A stretch of DNA of 55,217 nt. Origin: Clostridiales bacterium. GTDB lineage: Bacteria; Bacillota; Clostridia; Oscillospirales; Oscillospiraceae. Where the stretch lies: contig JAAVHV010000012.1 in NCBI GenBank assembly GCA_014799505.1, positions 1 to 55,217 of the forward strand, written 5' to 3'. The position numbers were made by a program, and so were the translations under genes. Position 1 is the stretch's first letter. Each line of letters opens with the position of its first letter. The notes under the pieces were generated by a model. That model did not search any database. It was not told the origin of the DNA and saw only the letters and a program-made list of their open reading frames with translations. Positions 1 to 8,178 of the stretch are shown piece after piece.

Positions 1-1688
1 ACCAGGTCGTCGGGACGGAAATTGCCGTCCTCGTCGGCCACGGCGATGCCCATGTCCTCGGCCCAGCCGATGGCAACCGCCCAATAGTGATCCTCGGGCA
101 CATCCTCAAAGTCGGACAGCTCCCACTCGGGGCTGCCGCTCTGCTCCCACAGGTAGCCGATGGCGTCCGCGCGGGTGAAGATACCGGCCAGAGGCACGTC
201 CACGTCGTCGATCTCAACAGTGGTGTCGGTCTCGGGGACAGGCAGGGCAGGAATGGGCCGGGTCTCAAAATGGCCGCACTCCCGCTGGCAGTCGCGCCGC
301 TCCTCGCCCTCCACGCCAGGCTGGGCGGGGATGCTCACGTACCACTCGCCCATGTCGTGCGCGTCGGGATTAACAGGGATCTCCGTCTCATGGGAAACAT
401 TGCAGAATGGGCAGGTGTAGCGAAGCACGCCGGGTTCAGCACAGGTGGCTTCTTTGATAATTTCGGGATTAATGGCCTCCCAGTAAGCAGCGGTGTGCAT
501 GGCATCGAGCTTCGTGCCATCCTTGTACATTACGGAAACGCCATTCCCCTTCTCGCCGGCATTACCACAGATCGTGTTGGTGTCCACCACAATTTTAAGG
601 CCATCACCGTTTTCGTTGTGATAATAGATACCCGCACATCCTCCCCCGTTGCCTTGGATCGTGCAGCCGTCGAAGGTGATGTCAAGCGTTTTTCCATTAT
701 TCTGCCAAAGGGCAACCGCACCGTGATCGTCGCCGCGCACGTTGTCCTTATCCACCGTGTTTCCTTTGATCGTGGTGTCCTTGACCGTAGCGGTAAGGCT
801 CTGGCCATTCTCGTGGAGACCGAAGTCAATGACGTCTCCTTCCGCCACATTCCCCGTGATCTCGCACCCATCAATTGTCACGTTCACGTTACCGCTCTTC
901 GCGACAAAATAGATTGTGCCCGCCCGTTCTGTCCTGTTGTTTTCCACAGTCACGCCATGAAGGGCCACATTCAGCGTAGAGTTGGAATTCCCATCTTTGG
1001 GATTCTCCGCGCAAAGCGTGGATTGGTCTGACCTGTTGCCACTGATCGAGCCGCCGTTCATCGTGAAGGAGCTATTTTGATCCACATATACAGCGCCGAC
1101 TCCATCTCTGCGGAGCTCATCGTTGCCGCCATGCGCGTTTCCGCCGGTGATCTTGCCCGTGCCCTCTTCAGAGCTGTCGGTGATGGTCAGGTTGGCGCCG
1201 CTCGTCACTTTAATGACGGTGCCGTTGTTGAGGTCGGCATCGTTAACCACATTGCCGTCCTCATCGTAGAACTTGCCGTCCTCCGCGTTCAGCTCTGCGT
1301 CCGGGTTCATGTCGATGTCGTGGCCGTTCAGCTCAATAGAGACGTCCTTATCAGACCTCCAGACATAAATGGCTCCGTTGCCCTGAGCGTCTTTGCGGTT
1401 CGCGTCATCGCCGTCCTTCTCAAACTGTACGTCCGCATTGAGTTCGATCTTGCGGGTGTCGCCCTCGTCCCAGGCTTCGATCTCGTACTGGGTTTTTTCC
1501 TCATTGAGCGCGTTGCCGTAGCCATAACGACCGTTACCGAGATCAGCACCCGTCTCCTGGTTATAGGGCGCGCCGCCGTTAATAGCCATTTGCAGATCGT
1601 CAAAGCTCGCCGCGAAGGCGGGGGCCACCATGCTGACACACATGGCCAGGGACAGGCCCACAGACAAAATCTTGTTCAATTTTTTCAT
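1..1688 (-). CDS. Secreted SLH-domain surface protein, 3' end cut by window edge
   Basis: At least 562 codons, running off the left edge without a stop. The start at 1688 follows an AAAGGGAG ribosome site. Residues 1-26 form a signal peptide (KKLNK, hydrophobic core, AFA-A cleavage). Residues about 60-380 resemble a right-handed beta-helix: short repeats rich in G, N, T and I, with motifs such as ITGGNA and ITGNVA. A linker with a CPFC pair and HDMGEW follows, typical of gut Clostridia surface proteins. From about residue 510 an SLH repeat is visible (AIGYLWEQSG, FEDVPEDHYW, AIGWAEDMGI), which would anchor the protein to cell-wall polymer. It probably acts as an adhesin or in matrix contact; the substrate is unknown. 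The long leader with three c-di-GMP-I aptamers implies control by the motile/sessile second messenger. The class is secure; the function is inferred. Confidence 0.85.
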   Translation of the reverse strand, partial: MKKLNKILSVGLSLAMCVSMVAPAFAASFDDLQMAINGGAPYNQETGADLGNGRYGYGNALNEEKTQYEIEAWDEGDTRKIELNADVQFEKDGDDANRKDAQGNGAIYVWRSDKDVSIELNGHDIDMNPDAELNAEDGKFYDEDGNVVNDADLNNGTVIKVTSGANLTITDSSEEGTGKITGGNAHGGNDELRRDGVGAVYVDQNSSFTMNGGSISGNRSDQSTLCAENPKDGNSNSTLNVALHGVTVENNRTERAGTIYFVAKSGNVNVTIDGCEITGNVAEGDVIDFGLHENGQSLTATVKDTTIKGNTVDKDNVRGDDHGAVALWQNNGKTLDITFDGCTIQGNGGGCAGIYYHNENGDGLKIVVDTNTICGNAGEKGNGVSVMYKDGTKLDAMHTAAYWEAINPEIIKEATCAEPGVLRYTCPFCNVSHETEIPVNPDAHDMGEWYVSIPAQPGVEGEERRDCQRECGHFETRPIPALPVPETDTTVEIDDVDVPLAGIFTRADAIGYLWEQSGSPEWELSDFEDVPEDHYWAVAIGWAEDMGIAVADEDGNFRPDDL

Positions 1689-1728
1689 GTTTTTCTCCCT
1701 TTCTTTGCATATTCGGACGCAAAGGTAT

Positions 1729-1820
1729 CCGGTAACCGAACGAGCTTAGAACCGCCAAACAGTCTCAGCGGCCCCTTAGCCTCTGGTTTTGCGTCCCACG
1801 GTTTCCCGCGGTTTGCCATG
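1729..1820 (-). promoter_or_regulatory. c-di-GMP-I (GEMM-I) riboswitch, copy C, proximal to the SLH gene
   Basis: Read on the minus strand it has the GEMM-I signature: GGCAAACC, a short stem with GGAAAC loop, GGGACGCAAAACC, GGCTAAG, and the 3' strand CTCGTTCGGTTACCGG. Just downstream, CTTTGC and GCAAAG flank ten bases and form a small stem that runs into the AAAGGGAG ribosome site. A CCTTT tract could mask that site. This points to translational rather than terminator-based control, because no U-tract is seen. Confidence 0.85.
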
Positions 1821-1903
1821 CAACCGAACGGGCTTAACGCGGAATCCCGCGCCTTAGCCTCTGGCTTTGCGTCCCATTGTTTCCAATGGTTTGCCAAATC
1901 CCC
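1821..1903 (-). promoter_or_regulatory. c-di-GMP-I (GEMM-I) riboswitch, copy B, middle
   Basis: The best-conserved copy. The minus strand reads GGCAAACC, a stem of three bases on each side of a GGAAAC loop, GGGACGCAAAGCC, GGCTAAG, a GC-rich hairpin, and the tail GCCCGTTCGGTTGC. It abuts copy C with no spacer. A C-rich/G-rich hairpin lies between it and copy A at about 1899-1913. Confidence 0.85.
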
Positions 1904-1921
1904 CTCGGGGGGTCACATAAG

Positions 1922-2035
1922 TGCAGCCGAACGAACGTAGGACGGGCCCGCGTTTTGCGAAAGCGACCGTCCGACAGCCTCTGGCTTTGCGTCCCATCGT
2001 TTCCGATGGTCTGCCATCGCGCCTTGCGTGTCATC
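1922..2035 (-). promoter_or_regulatory. c-di-GMP-I (GEMM-I) riboswitch, copy A, distal and partly degenerate
   Basis: It keeps the upstream CACGCAAGGCG strand, the GGAAAC-capped stem and GGGACGCAAAGCC. It has GGCAGACC in place of GGCAAACC and lacks the conserved CTAA after the GCC segment. The 3' strand CGTTCGTTCGGCTGC is still recognisable. It may bind weakly, bind another ligand or be decaying. Confidence 0.7.
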
Positions 2036-2172
2036 CGCCGCCCTTAGGCGCGTCACGCGGCGGGCCGTTTCCCCGGCGGGCTGTCGATCATATGCATCCC
2101 CCTCCATCCGGAATATTTTTTGTTCGTGCTGAAGGGCAGCACGAACAAAGACCCATGGGTCTTTGTGTTCTC
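2036..2172 (-). other. 5' leader of the SLH transcript: two hairpins, no gene
   Basis: Together with the aptamers this fills the 645-base gap between the SLH gene and punA. It holds an 18-base perfect palindrome (2147-2164, AAAGACCC arms) and a hairpin with 10-base arms (2122-2131 and 2137-2146, GTTCGTGCTG). Neither is followed by a U-tract in the direction of transcription, so they are more likely 5' stabilising structures than terminators. Confidence 0.5.
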
Positions 2173-2201
2173 ATTATAGCACGCCCTCCAAAAAAACGCA
2201 A
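2173..2201 (-). promoter_or_regulatory. Promoter for the SLH gene leader
   Basis: Minus strand: TTGCGT (2201-2196), 17-base spacer, perfect TATAAT (2178-2173). Transcription would start near 2166, giving a leader of about 480 nt that includes all three aptamers. Confidence 0.7.
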
Positions 2202-2264
2202 CAGGCTTTGGGAAAAATCTACACAGGGCCCCGCGGAAAACACGCAGAATTTATAGCCTGTTCA

Positions 2265-2293
2265 TTGCTTTTTTCTCAAAAGAGGTGTAAACT
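2265..2293 (+). promoter_or_regulatory. Candidate sigma-A promoter for punA
   Basis: TTGCTT (2265-2270), 17-base spacer, TAAACT (2288-2293), in an AT-rich stretch 41 bases before the gene. It is divergent from the SLH promoter. Confidence 0.5.
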
Positions 2294-2333
2294 ATATTGA
2301 TTCAACAAAATTTTACCATGGGAGGCTGTCGCT

Positions 2334-3158
2334 ATGGCGTACACGTTTGCACAATATCAAGAGAGCGCTGATTACATTAAGGAAAAAATCGGAGGTTTTA
2401 TCCCCAAGGTAGCCATGGTGTTAGGCTCCGGCCTGGGCTTCCTGGGGGACGTGGTGGAAAACCCCACCGCCATCCCCTACGGCGAGATCCCCCACTTCAA
2501 GGCGTCCACCGCCCCCGGCCACAAGGGCCAGCTGGTGTTCGGCGTTCTGGCGGGCAAGAACGTGGCCGTCATGCAGGGCCGGATGCACCACTACGAGGGC
2601 TACGGCTATGACGACGTGTCCTACGCCGTCCGCGTCCTGCGCCTGCTGGGCTGCGACACGCTGATCGTCACCAACGCCGCCGGCTGCGTGCGCACCGACT
2701 GGCAGGCCGGCGACCTGATGCTCATCACCGACCAGATCAAGATGTTCTCCGAGTCCCCCCTGCGCGGAACGAACATCCCCGAGTTCGGCGTGCGCTTCCC
2801 GGACGCCTCCCACCTGTACACCGTCCGGCTCCAGGACGTGGCCCGCAAGGCGGCGGCGGAGCTGTCCATCCCCCTGCGGGAGGGCGTGTACTTTTACTGC
2901 TACGGCCCCCAATACGAGACTCCCGCCGAGATCCGGGCGGCCCGCATTTTGGGCGGCGACGCGGTGGGCATGTCCACCGCCCCGGAGGCCATCGTGGCGG
3001 GCCACTGCGGCATGGAGATTTTGGGCTTCACGCTGCTGAGCAACATGGCGGCGGGCATTCTGGACCAGCCCCTCAGCGAGCAGGAGGTGCTGGACGCCGC
3101 CGCCGCGGCCAAGGACAAGTTCTCCCGGCTGGTGCTGGCCTGCCTGGAAAAGCTGTAA
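2334..3158 (+). CDS. punA: Purine-nucleoside phosphorylase (trimeric, PNP I)
   Basis: 274 aa, the normal length for the family. The enzyme splits purine ribo- or deoxyribonucleosides with phosphate to give the free base and (deoxy)ribose-1-phosphate, in the cytoplasm. Visible landmarks: phosphate-binding GSGLG (residues 31-35), GRMHHYEGY, TNAAG, the base-pocket segment YGPQYETPAEIR, and VGMSTAPEA with the conserved Met-Ser. The start follows GGGAGG. The amidohydrolase gene follows after 15 bases, so the two are probably cotranscribed as a purine salvage unit. Confidence 0.95.
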   Translation: MAYTFAQYQESADYIKEKIGGFIPKVAMVLGSGLGFLGDVVENPTAIPYGEIPHFKASTAPGHKGQLVFGVLAGKNVAVMQGRMHHYEGYGYDDVSYAVRVLRLLGCDTLIVTNAAGCVRTDWQAGDLMLITDQIKMFSESPLRGTNIPEFGVRFPDASHLYTVRLQDVARKAAAELSIPLREGVYFYCYGPQYETPAEIRAARILGGDAVGMSTAPEAIVAGHCGMEILGFTLLSNMAAGILDQPLSEQEVLDAAAAAKDKFSRLVLACLEKL

Positions 3159-3173
3159 AGGGGAGGCACCTTT

Positions 3174-4478
3174 ATGACCACACTGTTTACCAACGTCACC
3201 GCCCTGCTGATGGACGAAGGCTTCACCACCCTGCGCGGCGGCTATGTGGCGGTGGATGGGGCAAACATCTCCTATGTCGGCCCCGACCGCCCCGCCGGAA
3301 ACTTTGACGAGACCATCGACTGCACCGGCAAGGTGATGATGCCCGGCTTCGTCAACTGCCACACCCACATCCCCATGACCCTCATGCGCGGCTACGGCGG
3401 CGGGTGTGACCTGCACACCTGGCTCAACGACTTCATCTTCCCTGCCGAGGCCAAGTGGGACGACCGGTCCTTGGCCGCCGCCACCGGCTTGGGGCTGGCG
3501 GAGATGATCTCCTGCGGCGTCACCTGCATCGCGGATATGTATATGCGCACCGGTGTCATCGCCCAGCAGGTATTGGACGCGGGCATTTCCGCCAACCTGA
3601 GCGTGGGCGGGGTGTACTTCGGCGCGCCCGAGGACTTCTCCCCCGACAAGTGCGGCGACTGCGCCAACCAGAAGGCCCTCACCGAGGAGTGGCACATGGC
3701 CGGGGACGGCCAGATCGTGGCCGATGCCTCCATCCATGGCGAGTATACCTCCTCCGCCCCTCTGTGGCAGTGGATGGCGGACTACGCCCTGGAGCACGGC
3801 TTGGGTATGCACGTCCACATCTCCGAGACGAAAAAGGAGCATGAGGAATGCAAAAGCCGCCGGGGCGGCCTGACCCCCATCCAGATCCTGAACCAATATG
3901 GCGTGTGGGACACTCGGGCCATCGCCGCCCACTGCGTGTGGACCACTCCCGAGGACTGGGCCATCATGGCGGACAAGGGCGTGTCCTGCGTCCACAACCC
4001 CTACTCCAATTTGAAGCTGGGCTCCGGCGTGGCCCCCATCCCCGCCATGCTCCAGGCCGGGGTGAACGTGGCCCTGGGCACCGACGGCGTCAGCTCCCAC
4101 AACAGCGTGGACTTCTTTGACGACATGAAGCTGGCCGCTATCCTCCACAACGGCGTGGCCTGCGACCCCATGGCCCTCACCGCCCGTCAGGCGCTGGAAA
4201 TGGCCACCGCCAGCGGGGCGAAGGCCCTGGGCCGGAACACCGGGCGCATCGAGGCAGGCGCTGCGGCCGACCTGATCCTGGTGGACTTCGACGCCCCCAA
4301 CCTGATCCCCTGCCACGATGAGGCGGAAAACCTGGTGTTCTCCGCCCACGGCTCCAACGTGTGGATGAATATGGCCCGGGGCAAAATCATATACAAAAAC
4401 GGGGCTTTCCTGACCCTGGATCTGGAGAAAATCAAGGCCGAGGTCAAGCAGTACGCCCTGCCCCTTATCTTCCACTGA
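3174..4478 (+). CDS. mtaD: Amidohydrolase, 5-methylthioadenosine/S-adenosylhomocysteine deaminase type
   Basis: 434 aa, typical of the MtaD/SsnA/TrzN group of zinc amidohydrolases. Metal ligands are visible: HTH (His63 and His65), HVHISETKKEHEE with its His and catalytic Glu, AHCVW, and the late Asp in LGTDGVSSHN. The family deaminates adenine nucleosides such as SAH, MTA or adenosine to inosine derivatives. The adjacent purine phosphorylase would then release hypoxanthine, which supports a purine or SAH recycling role. The ribosome site is GGGAGG. The exact substrate cannot be read from sequence; a guanine deaminase-like or chlorohydrolase-like role is possible but less likely. Confidence 0.85.
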   Translation: MTTLFTNVTALLMDEGFTTLRGGYVAVDGANISYVGPDRPAGNFDETIDCTGKVMMPGFVNCHTHIPMTLMRGYGGGCDLHTWLNDFIFPAEAKWDDRSLAAATGLGLAEMISCGVTCIADMYMRTGVIAQQVLDAGISANLSVGGVYFGAPEDFSPDKCGDCANQKALTEEWHMAGDGQIVADASIHGEYTSSAPLWQWMADYALEHGLGMHVHISETKKEHEECKSRRGGLTPIQILNQYGVWDTRAIAAHCVWTTPEDWAIMADKGVSCVHNPYSNLKLGSGVAPIPAMLQAGVNVALGTDGVSSHNSVDFFDDMKLAAILHNGVACDPMALTARQALEMATASGAKALGRNTGRIEAGAAADLILVDFDAPNLIPCHDEAENLVFSAHGSNVWMNMARGKIIYKNGAFLTLDLEKIKAEVKQYALPLIFH

Positions 4479-4496
4479 TGGGAAAGGTCTGAGGAT

Positions 4497-6173
4497 ATGT
4501 CTGCATCCACCCCAAAAAAGAATACCTTTTTCGGCGGCGCCGCCATTCTGGCTGCCAGCGTCGTGCTGGTCAAGGTCATCGGCGCGCTGTACAAGATCCC
4601 TCTGGGCGGCATCCTCACCGACGCGGCCTTTGCCGACTTCAACACCGCCTATTATATCTACTCCCTGCTCATCATCATCTCCACCGGCGGCCTGCCGGTG
4701 GCCCTGTCCAAGATGGTGTCCGAGGCCCACGCCCAGAACCGGGGCAATCAGGTGCAGAAGGTCTTTCGGCTGTCCATGGTGGCGTTCTGCGTCCTGGGCG
4801 CGCTGAGCTGCGCCGTCATGCTCTTCTTCCCCAAGCAGCTGGCGGAGCTGATGAACAACTCCCACAGCTATTGGAGCATTCTGGCCCTGGCTCCCGCCCT
4901 GTTCTTCATCTGCCCCATGTCCGCCCTGCGCGGGTACTTCCAGGGCCACTCCCTCATGACCCCCACCGCCGTGTCCCAGGTCATCGAGGCGCTGTGCAAG
5001 CTGGTCATCGGCCTGGCCCTGGCCAAGATGATGGTGGCCGCGGGGCTGGACGAGTCTCAAACCGCCGGCGGCGCCATTCTGGGCGTGTCGGTGGGCTGCG
5101 CCCTGGGCATGGTGTATATGTTTTTCTGCTACGGGCGCTTCCGCCTGTCCCTGCCCAAGTTCCGGGACAAACCGGATGAGTCGGAGAAGATCCTGTCCAC
5201 CCTGACCAAGCTGGCCATTCCCATCACCCTGGGCTCGTCGGTGATGGCGGTGGTCAATCTGCTGGATTCCAGCATCATCATGGGCCGGCTCCAGGACGCC
5301 GCCGGCTTCACTGAGGAGGCCGCCCGCACCTTAAAGGGCATCTACGACAAGGCCATGACCCTCTATAACCTGCCCGCCTCCTTCATGGTCCCCCTGACGG
5401 CCAGCGTGGTCCCCGCGGTATCCGCCGCCCGGGCCACGAAGAACTACCGGCAGGCCGCCCAGGTCAGCGAGACCGCCCTGCGCACCACCGCCCTGCTGGC
5501 CCTGCCCGCCGGGGCGGGCCTGTTCGTGCTGGGCGAGCCCATCATCCGGCTGCTCTACCCCAGCACCGACGTGGCCCTGGCGGGCTGGATGCTGTCCATG
5601 CTGGGCCTCGCCTCCATCTGCGTGTGCGTCATGCTGGTGTGCAATTCCATCATGCAGGCCCACCGGCTGGTGTCCATCCCGGTGCTCACCACCGCCATCG
5701 GCTGCGTCCTCAAGATCATCATCAACTTCATCCTGGTGGGCAAGCCCGACATCAATATCCAGGGCGGTCCCATCGGCACCCTGGTGTGCTTTGCCGTCAT
5801 CGCCCTGCTGGATCTGGTCATCATCAAGCTGGCCCTGCCCCGCTCCCTGAGCTATGTCCGGGTGTTCGCCAAGCCTGCGGCGGCCACCGCCGCCATGGGC
5901 GCGTCCGTCTGGGCCGTCTACGGGCTGGCGTCCAAGCTGCTGGTGAAGCTGGCTGCCTTCCAGGCGGTGGACGAAAACGGCTCGGCCCTGCTGGACGAGG
6001 CGGGCGCCGCCATCCTGTCCTGGAAGGGGAACGCCCTGTCGGTGATCGCCGCCATTGGGGTGGGCGTCATCGTCTACTTCGCCCTCGTCCTGGTCACCCG
6101 GGCCATCTCCCGGGAGGATCTGGCCCTCATGCCCAAGGGGGATAAGATTGCCCGGCTGCTCCGTATTCCGTAA
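4497..6173 (+). CDS. MOP-superfamily lipid/polysaccharide flippase, SpoVB/YabM-like
   Basis: 558 aa with about 14 hydrophobic segments, the usual size and topology of the MurJ/SpoVB/Wzx superfamily. The N-terminus GGAAILAASVVLVKVIGALYK and the following P-rich first helices are typical of the Firmicutes SpoVB/YtgP/YabM group. It probably flips an undecaprenyl-linked peptidoglycan or polysaccharide precursor across the membrane. It is followed by mazG and, after the HU gene, by rqcP, matching the Bacillus yabM-yabN-yabO order and favouring a YabM orthologue. It starts 18 bases after the deaminase and may share its transcript. Confidence 0.85.
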   Translation: MSASTPKKNTFFGGAAILAASVVLVKVIGALYKIPLGGILTDAAFADFNTAYYIYSLLIIISTGGLPVALSKMVSEAHAQNRGNQVQKVFRLSMVAFCVLGALSCAVMLFFPKQLAELMNNSHSYWSILALAPALFFICPMSALRGYFQGHSLMTPTAVSQVIEALCKLVIGLALAKMMVAAGLDESQTAGGAILGVSVGCALGMVYMFFCYGRFRLSLPKFRDKPDESEKILSTLTKLAIPITLGSSVMAVVNLLDSSIIMGRLQDAAGFTEEAARTLKGIYDKAMTLYNLPASFMVPLTASVVPAVSAARATKNYRQAAQVSETALRTTALLALPAGAGLFVLGEPIIRLLYPSTDVALAGWMLSMLGLASICVCVMLVCNSIMQAHRLVSIPVLTTAIGCVLKIIINFILVGKPDINIQGGPIGTLVCFAVIALLDLVIIKLALPRSLSYVRVFAKPAAATAAMGASVWAVYGLASKLLVKLAAFQAVDENGSALLDEAGAAILSWKGNALSVIAAIGVGVIVYFALVLVTRAISREDLALMPKGDKIARLLRIP

Positions 6174-6250
6174 TTTTTCTGCTTCAAGCCCCGTTTTCAC
6201 GCCAAAAAGGCAAATTTCCGTGCAAAATCTATTGCAATTCAGGTGACACT

Positions 6251-7036
6251 ATGGTAAACTGGTCAGCGAAATCTTCTTATAACTGTAAGGATTTGGAAGA
6301 AATTGTCCGCATCCTCCGTCATCCCGGCGGCTGTCCCTGGGATCAGGAGCAGACCCATCAGTCCATCCGCCGCAATTTCCTGGAGGAATCCTACGAAGTG
6401 GCTGAGGCCATCGACCGGGACGACGTGGACGGCCTGAAGGAGGAGCTGGGCGACGTGCTCCTCCAGGTGTATTTCCACACCTCCATCGAGGAGGACGCGG
6501 GCCGGTTCACCCTGGACGACGTGGCGGACGGGGTGTGCAAAAAGCTCATCTACCGCCACCCCCATGTGTTCGGGGACGTGACGGTGGATTCCACCGACCA
6601 GGTCCTCTCCAACTGGGAGGAACTGAAAAAGAAGGAAAAGCACCAGGACACCCAGGCCGACGCGGTGGATGCCGTGGCCCGCACCCTGCCCGCGCTGTGG
6701 CGGGCGGAGAAGATGAAGAAAAAGGCCGCCAAAACGGGCTTTGACTGGCGGGACGTCTCCGGCGCGCTGGACAAGCTGTCCGAGGAGCTGGACGAGCTGA
6801 AGGCCGCCGCCCTGAGCGGCGACGGCGACCCGGTGGAGGAGCTGGGCGACCTGCTGTTTGCCGCCGTCTGTGTGGCCCGGTTTCTGGATGCCGACCCGGA
6901 GGACGCCCTCCACGCCGCCTGCGATAAGTTTTCCACCCGCTTCCGCAAGACGGAGGAGCTGGCGGCACAGCGCGGCCTTGCGCTGGACAAGCTGTCCGAC
7001 CGGGAGCAGATCGCCCTGTGGCGTGAGTCACATTGA
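6251..7036 (+). CDS. mazG: Nucleoside triphosphate pyrophosphohydrolase MazG
   Basis: 261 aa with two tandem MazG folds. The first has HPGGCPWDQEQTH and the metal-binding EESYE helix (about residues 20-50). The second has SEELDEL and EELGDLLFA (about 178-205). MazG hydrolyses NTPs, including aberrant ones, to NMP and pyrophosphate. Bacillus YabN carries an extra N-terminal tetrapyrrole methylase domain that is absent here, so this is the short form. An AGGTG ribosome site precedes the ATG. Confidence 0.93.
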   Translation: MVNWSAKSSYNCKDLEEIVRILRHPGGCPWDQEQTHQSIRRNFLEESYEVAEAIDRDDVDGLKEELGDVLLQVYFHTSIEEDAGRFTLDDVADGVCKKLIYRHPHVFGDVTVDSTDQVLSNWEELKKKEKHQDTQADAVDAVARTLPALWRAEKMKKKAAKTGFDWRDVSGALDKLSEELDELKAAALSGDGDPVEELGDLLFAAVCVARFLDADPEDALHAACDKFSTRFRKTEELAAQRGLALDKLSDREQIALWRESH

Positions 7037-7159
7037 CAACTTACAGCGTCATTCGCGCTTTAAGTTATATATTCTGCGGCCGGTGCCGCAATCATGAAAG
7101 GCAGCGGCGCGTCACCGCGCGGTTCTGCCGGAACACAAATTTTAGGAGGAAGAGAAAAC

Positions 7160-7435
7160 ATGAACAAAACCGAACTGATCGCCGCCGTGGCGGAGAAGAC
7201 CGGCCTGTCCAAGAAGGACAGCGACGCCGCCGTAGCCGCCGTGGTGGACGCCATTACCGAGTCCCTGGTGAACGGCGAGAAGGTGCAGCTGGTGGGCTTT
7301 GGCTCCTTCGAGGTCAAGAGCCGCGCCGCCCGCATGGGCCGCAACCCCCACACCAAGGAGCAGATCGAGATTCCCGCGTCCAAGGTTCCCGTGTTCAAGG
7401 CCGGCAAGGCCCTGAAGGACACTGTCGCGAAATAA
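7160..7435 (+). CDS. hup: HU-family nucleoid DNA-binding protein
   Basis: 91 aa, standard HU length. It begins [20 protein letters not shown] and has the core [12 protein letters not shown]. The DNA-binding arm carries RAARMGRNP and the C-terminus is [10 protein letters not shown] strong TAGGAGGAAG ribosome site sets this start; longer in-frame starts upstream lack one. It bends and compacts DNA as a dimer. It sits between mazG and rqcP, an insertion relative to the Bacillus yab order but common in Clostridia. Confidence 0.96.
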   Translation: MNKTELIAAVAEKTGLSKKDSDAAVAAVVDAITESLVNGEKVQLVGFGSFEVKSRAARMGRNPHTKEQIEIPASKVPVFKAGKALKDTVAK

Positions 7436-7443
7436 TAAATTAT

Positions 7444-7470
7444 CATTCCCACCTCCTCTGGGGGTGGGAA
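7444..7470 (+). terminator. Hairpin between HU and rqcP
   Basis: Nine-base arms (ATTCCCACC and GGTGGGAAT) flank a short loop. There is no clear U-tract, so it may be a processing or attenuation hairpin rather than a full terminator. Confidence 0.45.
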
Positions 7471-7490
7471 TCATGTCATGGAGGATCATC

Positions 7491-7733
7491 ATGAGATTGG
7501 ATAAATGGCTAAAAGTGTCCCGGCTCATCAAGCGGCGCACCGTGGCCAACGAGGCCTGTGACGCCGGGCGGGTGACCGCCAACGGCCGCCCGGTGAAGGC
7601 GTCCTACGACGTGAAGCCCGGGGACGTGCTGGAGCTGAAGTTCGGCGAAAAGCTCATCCGGGTGGAGGTGCTGTCCACCGCCGACATCGTAGGCAAGGCG
7701 GATGCGGAGGCCATGTACCGCCAGATCGTATAA
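7491..7733 (+). CDS. rqcP: S4-domain ribosome quality-control protein RqcP (YabO/HslR family)
   Basis: 80 aa, essentially one S4 RNA-binding domain: MRLDKWLKVSRLIKRR, then AGRVTANGRPVKASYDVKPGD. RqcP binds stalled 50S subunits and helps RqcH add alanine tails. The ATG at 7491 has GGAGG six bases upstream, so I prefer it to an in-frame ATG at 7464. Its position downstream of the flippase and mazG matches Bacillus yabO. Confidence 0.92.
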   Translation: MRLDKWLKVSRLIKRRTVANEACDAGRVTANGRPVKASYDVKPGDVLELKFGEKLIRVEVLSTADIVGKADAEAMYRQIV

Positions 7734-7769
7734 CGCATAGACAAACACTATAGAGAGGAAACGTTTCAA

Positions 7770-8177
7770 ATGGAGAAGCAGAACAAGAAAAAGCTCGCCC
7801 CGGTATTGGCTGCGGCGATTTTCGTGGTGCTGGCCGTGGTGCTGGCACTGGTGTGGCACTTCACCCGCCCCGCCCCCGCAGTGGGGGCCAAGCACATCAC
7901 GGTGGAGGTCATCCACAAGGACGAGAGCACCAAGACCTTCACCTATGATACCGACGAGGAGTATCTGGCCGAGGTGCTGGTAGCCGAGGGCCTCATTTCG
8001 GGTGACGAGGGCGAGTTCGGCCTGTATGTCAAGACAGTAGACGGCGAGACCGCCGACTATGACGTGGATCAGAGCTGGTGGGCCCTGTCCATCAACGGGG
8101 AGTTTGCCCAGACCGGCGTCAGTGCCACCCCGGTGTACGACGGGGACGCCTACACCTGGACTTACACCGTCGGCTGA
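7770..8177 (+). CDS. Membrane-anchored DUF4430 (transcobalamin-like) domain protein
   Basis: 135 aa. A Lys-rich N-terminus and one hydrophobic helix (about residues 10-32) act as a signal anchor with no lipobox cysteine. The remaining roughly 100 residues show the DUF4430 pattern: TVEVIHKDESTKTF, LAEVLVAEGLI, and DQSWWALSINGEFAQTGVS ending in a short beta strand. DUF4430 is shared with the C-terminal domain of intrinsic factor and transcobalamin, and in bacteria with surface proteins. The next gene, an ECF S component, begins one base after its stop, so the pair almost surely works together. Cobalamin or a related ligand is an inference, supported by MetH genes directly downstream. Confidence 0.75.
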   Translation: MEKQNKKKLAPVLAAAIFVVLAVVLALVWHFTRPAPAVGAKHITVEVIHKDESTKTFTYDTDEEYLAEVLVAEGLISGDEGEFGLYVKTVDGETADYDVDQSWWALSINGEFAQTGVSATPVYDGDAYTWTYTVG

Positions 8178-8178
8178 C

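Noticed and set aside
2122-2164. Terminator upstream of punA
   Set aside because: The hairpins have T-runs on the wrong side for either direction and lie just after a minus-strand -10 box.
2421-5060. Long open frame (879 codons) on the minus strand across punA and the deaminase
   Set aside because: It is antisense to two clear enzymes, is rich in Gly/His/Gln/Val with no domain, and comes from GC-rich third positions suppressing stops.
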